In this document: positions 41,607-51,296 of the stretch, one piece after another | Layout: each line of letters opens with the position of its first letter | How positions within the stretch are numbered: position 1 is the stretch's first letter | Source: Sphingobium yanoikuyae | Lineage (GTDB): Bacteria > Pseudomonadota > Alphaproteobacteria > Sphingomonadales > Sphingomonadaceae | Direction: 5' to 3' | Length of the DNA stretch: 64,000 nt | NCBI RefSeq assembly: GCF_034424525.1 | Contig: NZ_CP139979.1 | Location: 1,751,001 to 1,815,000, forward strand | Notes under the pieces: generated by a model | The model's input: only the letters and a program-made list of their open reading frames with translations | Database searches by the model: none | What the model was told of the DNA's origin: nothing | Translations under genes and position numbers: made by a program

Positions 41607-42083
41607 ATGCCCAAGCATAACGAGACCCGCCAGCTGCCCTATAGTCCGGAACAGATGTTCGACCTCGTGTCGAACGTCTCGGCCTATCCGCAATTCCTGC
41701 CCTGGGTCAGCGCGATCCGTATCCGATCGGACAGCGAGAGCGAGATGGTTGCGGACATGATCGTCGGCTTCAAGGGGATCAGCGAGAGCTTCACCTCGCG
41801 CGTCCACAAGCATCGCCCGGACCATGTCCGCGTCGACTATCTCAACGGCCCGCTCAAGCATCTCCACAATGAATGGCGCTTCCGCGACGACGGGCAGGGC
41901 GGCGTGCTGGTGGATTTCGAGGTCGAGTTCGAATTCAAGAACCGCATCTTCGAGATGCTGGCTGGCCAGTTTTTCGACAAGGCGCTGCGCAAGATGATCG
42001 GCGCGTTCGAAACGCGCGCGGCGGCGCTTTATGGCGCCGGCGAATCGGGCAGCAGCAATTCGAGCGCGCACAACGCCGCCTGA
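41607..42083 (+). CDS. COQ10/RatA-like START-domain protein
   Basis: The 158-aa protein starts MPKHNETRQLPYSPEQMFDLVSNV. The helix-grip fold has FLPWVSAIRIRS, VGFKGISESFTSRV and FEFKNRIFEMLAGQFFDKALRKMIGAFE, as in ubiquinone-binding COQ10-type proteins. Bacterial homologues have been labelled RatA toxin, but a quinone chaperone role is the family consensus in alphaproteobacteria. It begins 7 bp after lipA. Its last 55 nt overlap, on the opposite strand, the 3' end of the cinA-like gene. Confidence 0.88.
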   Translation: MPKHNETRQLPYSPEQMFDLVSNVSAYPQFLPWVSAIRIRSDSESEMVADMIVGFKGISESFTSRVHKHRPDHVRVDYLNGPLKHLHNEWRFRDDGQGGVLVDFEVEFEFKNRIFEMLAGQFFDKALRKMIGAFETRAAALYGAGESGSSNSSAHNAA

Positions 42084-42547
42084 AGGCGGACGCCGCCCCG
42101 ACCATTATCCTCGAAATGATGCATGTCGGCCACGACCTTGTCTGGGCTGCCGCCGCGTTCCGCGCGCGCGAAGACGACGGTGCCGACCGGCTTCTGCTCG
42201 CTGCCGCCGCCCGGCCCGGCGATGCCGGTGATGGCAACCGCGACATGCGCGTGGCTTTTCTTGAGCGCGCCCTGCGCCATCGCCCAGGCGGTGGCGATGG
42301 ACACTGCGCCGAACGTGTCCAGCACATCGTGGGAAACTTTCAGAAGTTCCGCCTTCATGTCATTGGAATAAGTAATGAAACCGGCCTCGAAGACGTCGGA
42401 GGAGCCGGCGATTTCGGTAAGCGCTGCAGATACCAGGCCGCCGGTGCAGCTTTCGGCGACTGCGACGGTGCGGCCGGCGCGGCGGTTGGCGATGATGACC
42501 TTTTCGGCAAGGTCGACGAGTTGGGCGGGCAGGATGGTGTTGGGCAT
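42029..42547 (-). CDS. CinA-family nicotinamide-nucleotide amidohydrolase (PncC type)
   Basis: The enzyme deamidates NMN to NaMN in pyridine-nucleotide salvage. The 172-aa protein starts MPNTILPAQLVDLAEKVI. Typical CinA C-terminal domain motifs are VAESCTGGLVSAALTEIAGSS and AITGIAGPGGGSEQKPVGTV. It is the short single-domain form, lacking the N-terminal MoaB-like half. Its start is 8 bp downstream of the ispDF stop, so it is probably cotranscribed with ispDF. It overlaps the COQ10-like gene tail-to-tail. Confidence 0.9.
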   Translation of the reverse strand: MPNTILPAQLVDLAEKVIIANRRAGRTVAVAESCTGGLVSAALTEIAGSSDVFEAGFITYSNDMKAELLKVSHDVLDTFGAVSIATAWAMAQGALKKSHAHVAVAITGIAGPGGGSEQKPVGTVVFARAERGGSPDKVVADMHHFEDNGRGGVRLQAALCALELLLPDSPAP

Positions 42548-42554
42548 GGTCGGC

Positions 42555-43724
42555 TCAGAATAGCGTGGGGAGGGAGAGGGTGGCAACCGCCTGCGCGGCG
42601 ATGCCCTCGCGCCGGCCGGCGAAACCCAGCCGCTCGGTGGTGGTGGCTTTCACGCTGATCCGGTCGAGCGGAACCGCCAATATCTCGGCGATCCGGGCGC
42701 GCATGGCGTCGCGATGCGGCCCGATCTTGGGCGCCTCGCAGATGATGGTGAGGTCGACATGGTCGATCCGGCCGGCCCGTTTCAGGACCAGATCGCGGGC
42801 ATGGGCGAGAAAACGGTCGGACGAGGCTCCGCGCCATTGTGGATCGGACGGCGGGAAATGGCTGCCGATATCACCATCGGCGAGCGCGCCGAGGATCGCA
42901 TCTACGATAGCATGGAGGGCGACATCGGCATCGCTGTGGCCGGCGAGGCCCCGGTCATGCGGCACCAGTACGCCGCCGAGCCACAATTCTTCGTTGGGCG
43001 CGAGGCGATGGACGTCATAGCCCATGCCGACGCGGGTGGTGCGAGCGTCCATGATGCGCGCTTCGGCGCGATCGAAATCCTCAGGATAGGTCAATTTCTC
43101 CAGCCTTTCATCGCCTTGCACCAAGATGACGTCATGGCCCCAGGCGCGCAATATCTGGGCATCGTCGGTGGCTTCCTGAGTCTCGTCCCAATCGTGGTGC
43201 GCGGCCAGGATGGTCTCGAAGCGGAAGGCCTGCGGCGTCTGCACGCGATGCAGGTCGGCGCGATCGACGCCGTCGCCCATCCGCGCGCCGTCGCTGCGCA
43301 CCAGCGTGTCGGCGACGGGCAGGGCAGGGATGGCGCCTTCGGCATCTTCCAGCGCGGCCAGCAGCCGGTCGATGACCGATGGGGGCAGGAAGGGGCGGGC
43401 AGCGTCGTGGATCAGCACGATGTCAGCGCCGCCGGCCGACGCGATCGACTCTAGCCCGGCCCGGACCGAACCGCGCCGGCTGTCCGCGCCGGTGACGAAA
43501 TGGGCGATGCGATCGCCGAGCGCAGCCTGAGCACGGTCTTCCTCGCCTTCGCTCAGCACAATGTGGATGGCCGACACGCCGCCATGCGCCGTCAGGGCGT
43601 CATGGGCATGGGCCAGCACGGACTTGCTGCCGATCTGCCGATATTGTTTGGGAATGTCGCCACCGGCCCGGCTTCCCTGCCCGGCGGCGACGATCAGCGC
43701 GACGATCCTGCTGTTCGATGTCAT
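42555..43724 (-). CDS. ispDF: Bifunctional IspD/IspF of the MEP isoprenoid pathway
   Basis: This fusion carries out two non-consecutive MEP steps. The 389-aa product starts MTSNSRIVALIVAAGQGSRAGG (an ATG 12 nt upstream is possible). The N-terminal cytidylyltransferase has ALIVAAGQGSRAG, IHDAARPF and the TPQAFRF segment. The C-terminal cyclodiphosphate synthase, from about residue 230, has GMGYDVHRL (Asp, His metal ligands) and AGHSDADVALHAI. The fusion is characteristic of many alphaproteobacteria. Confidence 0.95.
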   Translation of the reverse strand: MTSNSRIVALIVAAGQGSRAGGDIPKQYRQIGSKSVLAHAHDALTAHGGVSAIHIVLSEGEEDRAQAALGDRIAHFVTGADSRRGSVRAGLESIASAGGADIVLIHDAARPFLPPSVIDRLLAALEDAEGAIPALPVADTLVRSDGARMGDGVDRADLHRVQTPQAFRFETILAAHHDWDETQEATDDAQILRAWGHDVILVQGDERLEKLTYPEDFDRAEARIMDARTTRVGMGYDVHRLAPNEELWLGGVLVPHDRGLAGHSDADVALHAIVDAILGALADGDIGSHFPPSDPQWRGASSDRFLAHARDLVLKRAGRIDHVDLTIICEAPKIGPHRDAMRARIAEILAVPLDRISVKATTTERLGFAGRREGIAAQAVATLSLPTLF

Positions 43725-43852
43725 GCTGCGGCGCATAGACGCTCTGCCCCATGATCGCCAACCTCTAAAGCGCGACAAGTGGTCCGGGGCCTGCCTTGTC
43801 GTCGCGGCCATTTTCGGCTAAGAGCTGCCTGTTTTTTAGGCAGTGATAGAAG

Positions 43853-44875
43853 ATGACGCGCAGGCTTTCCCCCATTTCCGTTGGACCGGTGACGGTCGAC
43901 ATGCCGGTCATATTGGCGCCGATGACCGGTGTTACCGACATGCCCTTCCGCACCCTGGTTCGCCGTTTCGGGTCGGGCCTGAACGTCACCGAGATGATTG
44001 CGAGCGCGGCGATGATCCGCGAGACGCGCCAGTCGCTGCAAAAGGCCGCCTGGCATCCGCTGGAAGAACCGGTGTCGATGCAGTTGGCTGGCTGCGCGCC
44101 GACGGAAATGGCCGAAGCCGCCAAGCTGAACGCTGATCGCGGCGCGGCGATCATCGACATCAACATGGGCTGCCCGGTGAAGAAGGTCGTCAACGGCGAT
44201 GCGGGGAGCGCGCTGATGCGCGACCTGCCGCTGGCGGCGGCGCTGATCAAGGCGACGGTCGAGGCGGTCGATGTGCCGGTGACGGTCAAGATGCGCATGG
44301 GCTGGGATCATTCGAGCCTCAACGCACCGGAACTGGCGCATATCGCCGAGGATCTGGGCGCGAAGCTGATCACGGTTCATGGTCGCACCCGCTGCCAGAT
44401 GTACAAGGGCAGTGCCGACTGGGGCTTCGTCCGCTCGGTCAAGGATGCGGTCAAGCTGCCGGTGATCGTCAATGGCGACATCTGCTCGATCGAGGACGCG
44501 GAAACCGCGCTTGATCAGAGCGGCGCCGATGGCGTGATGATCGGTCGTGGCGCCTATGGCAAGCCGTGGCTGCTGGGCCAGGTGATGCACTGGTTCGCCA
44601 CCGGCGAGCGTCGTGCCGACCCGAGTCTTGCGGAACAATATAATCTGATTACAGAGCATTATCGCATGATGCTGGATCATTATGACAATATGACCGGCGT
44701 CAACATGGCACGCAAGCATATCGGCTGGTACACCAAGGGCCTGACCGGATCGGCGGAGTTCCGCAACACGGTCAATCAGGAGGCCGACGCGCAGCGGGTG
44801 CTGGATATGCTGGCCGCCTTCTACGAGCCGCTGATTGCGGCGGATGAACCGGCGGTGGCACTTCAGGCTGCATGA
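43853..44875 (+). CDS. dusB: tRNA-dihydrouridine synthase B
   Basis: This FMN enzyme reduces uridine to dihydrouridine in tRNA D-loops. The 340-aa product starts [29 protein letters not shown]. The FMN and catalytic segments are [39 protein letters not shown] (catalytic Cys), [15 protein letters not shown] and [12 protein letters not shown]. Its stop overlaps the ntrB start (ATGA), the standard alphaproteobacterial dusB-ntrBC order. Confidence 0.95.
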   Translation: MTRRLSPISVGPVTVDMPVILAPMTGVTDMPFRTLVRRFGSGLNVTEMIASAAMIRETRQSLQKAAWHPLEEPVSMQLAGCAPTEMAEAAKLNADRGAAIIDINMGCPVKKVVNGDAGSALMRDLPLAAALIKATVEAVDVPVTVKMRMGWDHSSLNAPELAHIAEDLGAKLITVHGRTRCQMYKGSADWGFVRSVKDAVKLPVIVNGDICSIEDAETALDQSGADGVMIGRGAYGKPWLLGQVMHWFATGERRADPSLAEQYNLITEHYRMMLDHYDNMTGVNMARKHIGWYTKGLTGSAEFRNTVNQEADAQRVLDMLAAFYEPLIAADEPAVALQAA

Positions 44876-45981
44876 CCATGCCATTGCCGTCCCTCCCGCC
44901 GCTTCAGATGCAGCAGGATGGACCATCCCTGTCGGAACTGATGACGGCGTTGCCGGTCGCGACCTTGGTAGTGCGGCCGGATAACGGCATTGCCGACGCC
45001 AATGTGCGGGCGGAAACCCTGCTCAACATGGCGCGGTCGGCGATCATCGGCAGCGATGTGGCGCGCACGGTGCGGATCGCCGAGGCTGGCGCGCGCTTCG
45101 ATATCTGGCACAGCAACAAGCCGATCGCCGCCTATGACATCAAGGTCCATGCCGGGCGCACCGCCGAGATGGAGGTGGACCTGATGATTTCCCCTATCGT
45201 CGATCATGAGGGCTGGCGGGTGGTGTCGATCCATGCACAGGGGCAGGCCCGCAAGATCGGCCATCGCGGCACGGCGGGCGGTGCGCGATCGGCAGTCGGC
45301 GCGGCCGCGATCCTGGCGCATGAGATCAAGAACCCGCTGTCCGGCATTCGCGGCGCGGCGCAGTTGCTGGAGACGAGCAATGGCGGCAGCGACGCGGCGC
45401 TGACCCAGCTCATCTGCAACGAGGTCGACCGGATCGCCGCCCTGATCGACCGGATGCAGGATTTCACGACCGATCGCACGCTGGAATGCGGCCCCGGTAA
45501 CATCTATCCGCTGATCGATCGTGCATCGCATATTGCGGCGGCTGGTTTTGCCAAGAATGTAAAAATTATAAAGCGTTATGATCCATCCCTGCCATTCGCG
45601 ATCATCAATGACGATGCGCTGGTGCAGGTGATGATCAACCTGCTGAAGAATGCGGCGGAAGCGCTGGAGCATGTCGAACAGCCCTGCATTCGCGTGGAGA
45701 CGGCGTTCCGGCATGGCATGTCGGTGCTGGTCGGCGATCGCAAGGGCAGCGCCGTGCTGCCGATCGAGATCGTGGTGATCGACAATGGGCCGGGCGTGCC
45801 TGAGCATATTCTGGACCACCTCTTCAACCCGTTCATCACGGGCAAGCGGGACGGGCAGGGCCTTGGCCTGGCATTGGTAGACAAGTTGGTGAGGGACATG
45901 AGCGGTTTCGTGCAATATTCCCGCGATCAGGAAGCCGGGGAGTCCACCTTTCGCATCCTGCTGCCGATGGGAATGGGCTGA
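44872..45981 (+). CDS. ntrB: Nitrogen-regulation sensor histidine kinase NtrB
   Basis: This cytosolic kinase/phosphatase acts on NtrC and is itself controlled by PII protein. The 369-aa protein has an N-terminal PAS domain ([22 protein letters not shown]). The HisKA box is [20 protein letters not shown] (phospho-acceptor His), and HATPase_c has N- and G-boxes ([35 protein letters not shown]). No membrane helices. It overlaps dusB by 4 nt and ntrC by 1 nt. Confidence 0.94.
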   Translation: MTMPLPSLPPLQMQQDGPSLSELMTALPVATLVVRPDNGIADANVRAETLLNMARSAIIGSDVARTVRIAEAGARFDIWHSNKPIAAYDIKVHAGRTAEMEVDLMISPIVDHEGWRVVSIHAQGQARKIGHRGTAGGARSAVGAAAILAHEIKNPLSGIRGAAQLLETSNGGSDAALTQLICNEVDRIAALIDRMQDFTTDRTLECGPGNIYPLIDRASHIAAAGFAKNVKIIKRYDPSLPFAIINDDALVQVMINLLKNAAEALEHVEQPCIRVETAFRHGMSVLVGDRKGSAVLPIEIVVIDNGPGVPEHILDHLFNPFITGKRDGQGLGLALVDKLVRDMSGFVQYSRDQEAGESTFRILLPMGMG

Positions 45982-47423
45982 TGGCCGCTACGGGCACGGT
46001 CCTGGTCGTCGATGATGATCCCGCCATCTGCGTGGTGGTAGGGGAAGCTCTGCGGCGCCAGGGGCACAAGGTGAAGATCGCCGGATCGATCCGCGAGCGC
46101 ACGGCGCTGATGGAGAGTTTTTCGCCCGATATTCTGATCACCGACGTGATGTTGCCGGACGGCGATGGGCTGGACGGCGTGGCGGAGATTATCGAGCGCA
46201 AGCCCGACCTGAATGTTATCATTCTTTCTGCACAGAACACCCTGAACACTGCGATCCGGGCGACCGAGAAGGGGGCGTTCGAATATCTGCCAAAGCCGTT
46301 CGATCTCAATGAGTTGACGCGCGCTGTTGCGGATGCCTTGGGGCATCGATCGGGCGGGGCGGACGCGAGCGAGCAAGGATTGCCGCATGACGGCCTGCCG
46401 CTGGTCGGTCGCTCGCCTGCGATGCAGGAAGTCTATCGCACCATCGCCAGGGTTCTCTCCAATGATCTCAGCATATTGGTGCTGGGCGAGTCGGGGACGG
46501 GCAAGGAGCTGGTGGCCGAAGCCATCCATAGTCTGGGCCAGCGGCGCACCCGGCCCTTCGTCGCGATCAACATGGCGGCCATTCCGCGCGAACTTATCGA
46601 AGCGGAACTGTTCGGCTACGAAAAGGGCGCCTTTACCGGCGCGCAGGCGCGGACAGCCGGCAAGTTCGAGCAGGCGCAGGGCGGCACTTTGTTCCTGGAT
46701 GAAATCGGCGACATGCCGATGGAGGCGCAGACACGGCTGCTCCGCGTGCTCCAGTCGGGCGAAGTGACCACGGTCGGCGGATCGAAGCCGGTGCGGGTCG
46801 ATGTCCGCATCATCGCCGCCACCAACAAGGATCTGCCGCGGCTGATCGAGGATAACCGGTTCCGTCAGGACCTCTATTATCGGCTCAATGTCGTGCCGGT
46901 GTCGCTGCCGCCTTTGCGCGAGCGACGCGAGGACGTGATCTTGCTGGCCCGCCATTTTCTGGATCGGGCGGCGCAGGACGGTTTGCCGCGCAAGGCCCTG
47001 GCCGAGGACGCCGCGCAGTTGCTGATGGCCTATCATTGGCCGGGCAATGTGCGCGAACTTCAGAATATCATGCAGCGCCTGGCTGTGCTGAGCCGCGAAA
47101 ATGTGATCGCGGCCGACATGCTACGCCACGCGCTGCCGCTGGATGCCGTGCCGGCGGACCATGCCGCGCCCGCGGGGCAGCTTGCGCAGGCCGTGCGGGA
47201 ATGGACCAAGCGGCAACTGGGCGTCGGGCTGGGGCAGGCCAATCCCCAGCTGCATGACAATCTGCTGGCGGTGATCGAGCCGATCCTGTTGCAGGAAACG
47301 CTGGCCAGCGTCGACGGCAACCAGATCCGCGCCGCCGGCCTGCTAGGGATCAATCGCAACACGCTGCGCAAGAAGCTGACCGACTATGGCCTCGACCCGC
47401 TGCAATTGCGGCTGAGCGATTAG
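45981..47423 (+). CDS. ntrC: Nitrogen-regulation response regulator NtrC (sigma-54 activator)
   Basis: The 480-aa enhancer-binding protein has a receiver domain ([13 protein letters not shown], phospho-Asp in [12 protein letters not shown]). Its AAA+ domain has Walker [16 protein letters not shown], the sigma-54-contacting GAFTGA in [10 protein letters not shown], and Walker [13 protein letters not shown] Fis-type HTH closes it ([19 protein letters not shown]). It activates nitrogen-assimilation genes when phosphorylated by NtrB. Start overlaps the ntrB stop. Confidence 0.95.
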   Translation: MAATGTVLVVDDDPAICVVVGEALRRQGHKVKIAGSIRERTALMESFSPDILITDVMLPDGDGLDGVAEIIERKPDLNVIILSAQNTLNTAIRATEKGAFEYLPKPFDLNELTRAVADALGHRSGGADASEQGLPHDGLPLVGRSPAMQEVYRTIARVLSNDLSILVLGESGTGKELVAEAIHSLGQRRTRPFVAINMAAIPRELIEAELFGYEKGAFTGAQARTAGKFEQAQGGTLFLDEIGDMPMEAQTRLLRVLQSGEVTTVGGSKPVRVDVRIIAATNKDLPRLIEDNRFRQDLYYRLNVVPVSLPPLRERREDVILLARHFLDRAAQDGLPRKALAEDAAQLLMAYHWPGNVRELQNIMQRLAVLSRENVIAADMLRHALPLDAVPADHAAPAGQLAQAVREWTKRQLGVGLGQANPQLHDNLLAVIEPILLQETLASVDGNQIRAAGLLGINRNTLRKKLTDYGLDPLQLRLSD

Positions 47424-47521
47424 CGAGGGCGAGACGAAGCGCCCAATCGCATCGACCAGCGACATGGTTTTATGTAAAAACTGTGTTTGATCGGGCACGG
47501 CATTGTTGTAACGAAGCCACT

Positions 47522-49777
47522 ATGACTGGTGCGGTGACAATCCCCCGACGGGGGCAGGCTTGGGCAAGGCTGATCCGGCCTTACCTGCGCAACGGTCGCC
47601 TGGCCGCCGCGATCGAAGCGGTCACGCTCATCCTGTTTTTGGCCACCGCTGGCCTGACCTATCGCCTGTTGTCCGGGCAGGACCAGTCCTACACCCTGCT
47701 GACCCCGCCGATCGTGGCGCTGTTGCTGGTAGCCAATCTGGTGCCGGCGATCGCGCTGCTGATGCTGCTGGGGCGCCGCGTAGCCAAGCGTCGGGCCGCG
47801 AAATCCGCCATCGGCAGCGATGGTCAGCTCCACGTCCGGCTGGTGGCGATCTTCTCGGTCGTGGCCAGCGTGCCGATGCTGCTGGTCGTGATCTTTGCGT
47901 CGCTGCTGTTCCAATATGGCGTGCAATTCTGGTTTTCGGACAGTGCGCGCGGCATGCTGCAGAACGCCAGCGATCTGGCGCGCGGCTATTATGAACAGAA
48001 TTTGCGCGAGGTCCGCGACGAGACGCTGACCATGGCGAGCGATCTGCGCGACTATCTGGGCCAGTCCAGCGTTTCGAGCCCCCGCTTTGCCGAGGGCTAT
48101 ATCTATCAGGTGGTGACGCGAAAGCTGAACCGGTCGGCGATCATCGAGATTGGCAAGGACGGCGTGGCGCGGACCGCCGCGACAGTCGATCCCGAGAGCC
48201 GGCCAGCGTCCGAAATGCTGTCGGCCGATGTGATCAAGCGCCTGGCGTCCGGCGAGGATGTGGTGGTGGCCGCCAAGCCCAACCAGATCGAAGCGGTGAC
48301 GCTGCTCTACCCCAATTCCAAAATCTATCTCTATGCCACGCGCAATGCCGGCAGTTCGTCCTTCTCCAATGTGGAGCGGGCGCAGAAGGTGCTGGGCGAT
48401 TATGATCTGTTCGCGGCCCAATCCCGCGCGCTGCAATTGCGGTTCAACCTGCTGTTGTTCGTGGGATCGCTGTTGCTGGTCGGCATCGCCGTCTACATTG
48501 CGCTGGCGGTCGCCGACTGGATGGTGCGGCCGGTCAATGAACTGGTGACAGCGGCCCGCAAGATCACGGCGGGCGACCTGTCCGCGCGTGTGACCAGCCC
48601 GGCCAGCCGGGACGAAATCGGCACGCTCGCCTCCGCCTTCAACCGCATGACCCAGCGGTTGGAAGCGCAGACCGGCGCGCTGGTTGCTGCCAACAGCCAG
48701 CTTGATGAGCGGCGCGCCTTTATCGAGGCGATCCTGTCGGGCGTGAGTGCCGGCGTGCTGTCGGTGGATCGCGGCGGCGTGATCCAGTTGCTGAACAGTT
48801 CGGCCGCTACGATCCTGGTGCGTGAAGGCGACGATCCGGTCGGACGGCCGCTGGCCGAAATCTCGGCCGAACTGGCCGAACTGGTTGCGTCGCAGGAGGA
48901 TGCCGGCATCGTCCAGGTGCGCGCGCAGGGAGATTTGCGCACGCTGGCGGTCAAGGTGTCCGAGGATGTGTCCGGTCATATTCTGACCTTCGACGACATC
49001 ACCCAGCAATTGTCGGATCAGCGCCGTGCGGCCTGGTCGGATGTGGCGCGCCGTATCGCCCATGAGATCAAGAACCCGCTGACGCCGATCCAGCTGGCCG
49101 CCGAGCGCCTGCAGCGCCGCTATGGCGAGGAGGTGACGAGCGACAAGCCGACCTTCGCCCGGCTGACCGGCACGATCGTGCGGCAGGTGGGCGATTTGCG
49201 CCGCATCGTCGACGAATTTTCTTCCTTCGCCCGCATGCCCAAGCCGGTGTTCCGGCGCGAGGCGCTGGGCGACATCGCCCGCCACGCGCTGTTCCTGCAC
49301 GAAGTGGCCCACCCCGATATTCGCTTCGCCTTCGAGGCGGATGCCGGGGAGATGGAAATGGTGTGCGATCGCCGCCAGCTTGGCCAGGCGCTGACCAATA
49401 TCGTCAAGAATGCGGTCGAGGCGATCGAGCCGAAGCCGGTGCCCGAGGATGGCGGGGTGCGCGGCCATGTGCGCATGCGCCTGCATCAGGCTGATGGCGC
49501 GCTGGTGATCGAGGTGCGCGACGATGGCATCGGCCTGCCGCCCGAACGTGAGCGCATCCTGGAGCCCTATATGACCACGCGGTCGAAGGGGACGGGTTTG
49601 GGCTTGGCCATCGTCAAGAAGATTGTCGAAGAACATATGGGCGAAATCCGCTTCGATGATGCGGAAGGCGGGGGCGCGCGGGTGACGCTGCGCTTCCCTG
49701 TCGCGGCCCTGGAGAAACTGGAAGAGGGGCAGGTGGTTGCCTTGCCCAAAGGAAAAGTGACGGCCAATGGCGCTTGA
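47522..49777 (+). CDS. ntrY: Membrane sensor histidine kinase NtrY
   Basis: The 751-aa kinase starts MTGAVTIPRRGQAWARLIRP. It has about three helices in the first 100 residues, a periplasmic segment to about 280 and another helix (LLLFVGSLLLVGIAVYIALAV region). HAMP (RPVNELVTAARKITAGDLSARV, in two parts) and PAS follow. HisKA has [21 protein letters not shown] and HATPase_c has GTGLGLAIVKKIVEEH. It is linked to redox and nitrogen control in other alphaproteobacteria. Its 3' end overlaps ntrX by 11 nt; a start 13 codons earlier is possible. Confidence 0.93.
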   Translation: MTGAVTIPRRGQAWARLIRPYLRNGRLAAAIEAVTLILFLATAGLTYRLLSGQDQSYTLLTPPIVALLLVANLVPAIALLMLLGRRVAKRRAAKSAIGSDGQLHVRLVAIFSVVASVPMLLVVIFASLLFQYGVQFWFSDSARGMLQNASDLARGYYEQNLREVRDETLTMASDLRDYLGQSSVSSPRFAEGYIYQVVTRKLNRSAIIEIGKDGVARTAATVDPESRPASEMLSADVIKRLASGEDVVVAAKPNQIEAVTLLYPNSKIYLYATRNAGSSSFSNVERAQKVLGDYDLFAAQSRALQLRFNLLLFVGSLLLVGIAVYIALAVADWMVRPVNELVTAARKITAGDLSARVTSPASRDEIGTLASAFNRMTQRLEAQTGALVAANSQLDERRAFIEAILSGVSAGVLSVDRGGVIQLLNSSAATILVREGDDPVGRPLAEISAELAELVASQEDAGIVQVRAQGDLRTLAVKVSEDVSGHILTFDDITQQLSDQRRAAWSDVARRIAHEIKNPLTPIQLAAERLQRRYGEEVTSDKPTFARLTGTIVRQVGDLRRIVDEFSSFARMPKPVFRREALGDIARHALFLHEVAHPDIRFAFEADAGEMEMVCDRRQLGQALTNIVKNAVEAIEPKPVPEDGGVRGHVRMRLHQADGALVIEVRDDGIGLPPERERILEPYMTTRSKGTGLGLAIVKKIVEEHMGEIRFDDAEGGGARVTLRFPVAALEKLEEGQVVALPKGKVTANGA

Positions 49778-51140
49778 TATTCTGATAGTCGACGACGAAG
49801 AGGACATTCGCGATCTGGTTGCGGGTGTGCTGGAAGATGAGGGCTTCACGACCCGCACTGCCGCCAACAGCGACAGCGCGATCGAGGCGCTGGACAGCCG
49901 GCGCCCCTCGCTGGTGCTGCTCGACGTCTGGCTGCAGGGCTCGAAGCTCGACGGGCTGGAACTGCTGGACGAGATCAAGCGGCGCGACGCGACCGTCCCG
50001 GTGCTGATGATTTCCGGCCATGGCAATATCGACACGGCGGTGGCGGCGATCCGCAAAGGTGCGGCCGATTTCATCGAGAAGCCGTTCGAGGCGGATCGGC
50101 TGCTCCATCTGGTGGCGCGCGCCACCGAGACCGAGCGGCTGCGGCGCGAGAACCAGACGCTGCGCGCGCGCTTTGGCCAGGATGATGAACTGACCGGCAC
50201 GTCGGCATCGATCAACGGCGTGCGGGCGACGATCAAGAAGGTTGCAGGCACCGGCAGCCGGGTGCTGATTTCCGGGCCGGCCGGCGTCGGCAAGGAAGTC
50301 GCCGCCCGCATGCTGCACAGCTGGAGCGGTCGTGCCGATGCGCCCTTCATCATCGTCGCCGCGGCGCGGATGGACCCCGATCGGGTCGAGGAAGAACTGT
50401 TTGGCGTCGAGGATCCCAGCGGGCTGGTGCGTCCGGGCTATCTGGAACAGGCGCATGGCGGCACGCTCTATCTGGATGAGATCGCCGACATGCCGGTCAC
50501 CACTCAGGGCAAGATATTGCGCGTGCTGACCGACCAGAGCTTCACCCGCGTCGGCGGGCAGCGGCAGGTGAAGGTGGACGTGCGCGTCATTTCCTCGACC
50601 GCGCGCAATCTGACGGCGGAGATCGAGGAGCGGCGCTTCCGCGAGGATCTCTTCTATCGGCTCAATGTGGTGCCGTTGCAGATTCCGTCGCTGTCCGAGC
50701 GGCGCGATGATATTCCGCCGCTGGTCGAACATTATCTGGCGCGCTTCGCCGCCGATCGCCGGGTCAATCCGCCCGAGATCGCCAGCGATGCCATGGCGGC
50801 GCTGCAGGCCAATGAATGGCCGGGCAATGTCCGTCAGTTGCGCAACGTGATCGAACGGACGATGATCCTGGCGCCGGGCGACCGGATCGGGCGGATCGAG
50901 CTGGACATGCTGCCGGCCGAACTCACGAGCGGTGGCGGCGGCGATGGCATCGGCCAGTCCGCCATCATGGGCGCGCCGCTGCGCGAGGCGCGTGAAAGTT
51001 TCGAACGGGAATATCTGCGCATCCAGATCCGGCGCTTTTCGGGCAATATCTCGCGCACCGCGACCTTCATCGGCATGGAGCGGTCTGCGCTGCATCGCAA
51101 ACTGAAATTGCTGGGCATTACCGACGGAAAGGACGGCTGA
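49767..51140 (+). CDS. ntrX: Response regulator NtrX, AAA+ domain without GAFTGA
   Basis: The 457-aa partner of NtrY has a receiver (DILIVDDEEDIRDL, phospho-Asp in LVLLDVWLQGSKLDG). Its AAA+ domain has Walker A ISGPAGVGKEVAARML and Walker B GGTLYLDEIADMP. A Fis-like HTH is present (NISRTATFIGMERSALHRKLK). In place of the GAFTGA loop the sequence reads EEELFGVEDPSGLVRPGYLEQ, so the sigma-54 contact is missing, as described for other alphaproteobacterial NtrX proteins. It probably acts as a sigma-70-type activator or repressor. Stop lies 156 bp before hfq. Confidence 0.93.
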   Translation: MALDILIVDDEEDIRDLVAGVLEDEGFTTRTAANSDSAIEALDSRRPSLVLLDVWLQGSKLDGLELLDEIKRRDATVPVLMISGHGNIDTAVAAIRKGAADFIEKPFEADRLLHLVARATETERLRRENQTLRARFGQDDELTGTSASINGVRATIKKVAGTGSRVLISGPAGVGKEVAARMLHSWSGRADAPFIIVAAARMDPDRVEEELFGVEDPSGLVRPGYLEQAHGGTLYLDEIADMPVTTQGKILRVLTDQSFTRVGGQRQVKVDVRVISSTARNLTAEIEERRFREDLFYRLNVVPLQIPSLSERRDDIPPLVEHYLARFAADRRVNPPEIASDAMAALQANEWPGNVRQLRNVIERTMILAPGDRIGRIELDMLPAELTSGGGGDGIGQSAIMGAPLREARESFEREYLRIQIRRFSGNISRTATFIGMERSALHRKLKLLGITDGKDG

Positions 51141-51202
51141 CGCTAGGGAAATTCCCGATGGCGATGTCAGGCATGGACGCCCCTTCGCAATTGCGGTAGG
51201 AT

Positions 51203-51274
51203 TGCCCCGCCCTCGACAAGCGGGGGCAGGCAAGACACCTCCGCCCAGAGGTGCGAGAGCGGGTAACGTCCCGC
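51203..51274 (+). promoter_or_regulatory. hfq leader with three consecutive stem-loops
   Basis: Three hairpins fill the region just upstream of hfq: TGCCCCGC (51203-51210) with GCGGGGGCA (51220-51228, one bulge); CACCTC (51236-51241) with GAGGTG (51248-51253); GCGGG (51259-51263) with CCCGC (51270-51274). The second sequesters a GAGG-type Shine-Dalgarno-like stretch, and the hfq ribosome site AAAGGA follows the third. This could be the ntrX terminator region, a transcribed leader used for autoregulation, or both. Confidence 0.45.
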
Positions 51275-51296
51275 CAATAAAGGACTGGCAAAAACC

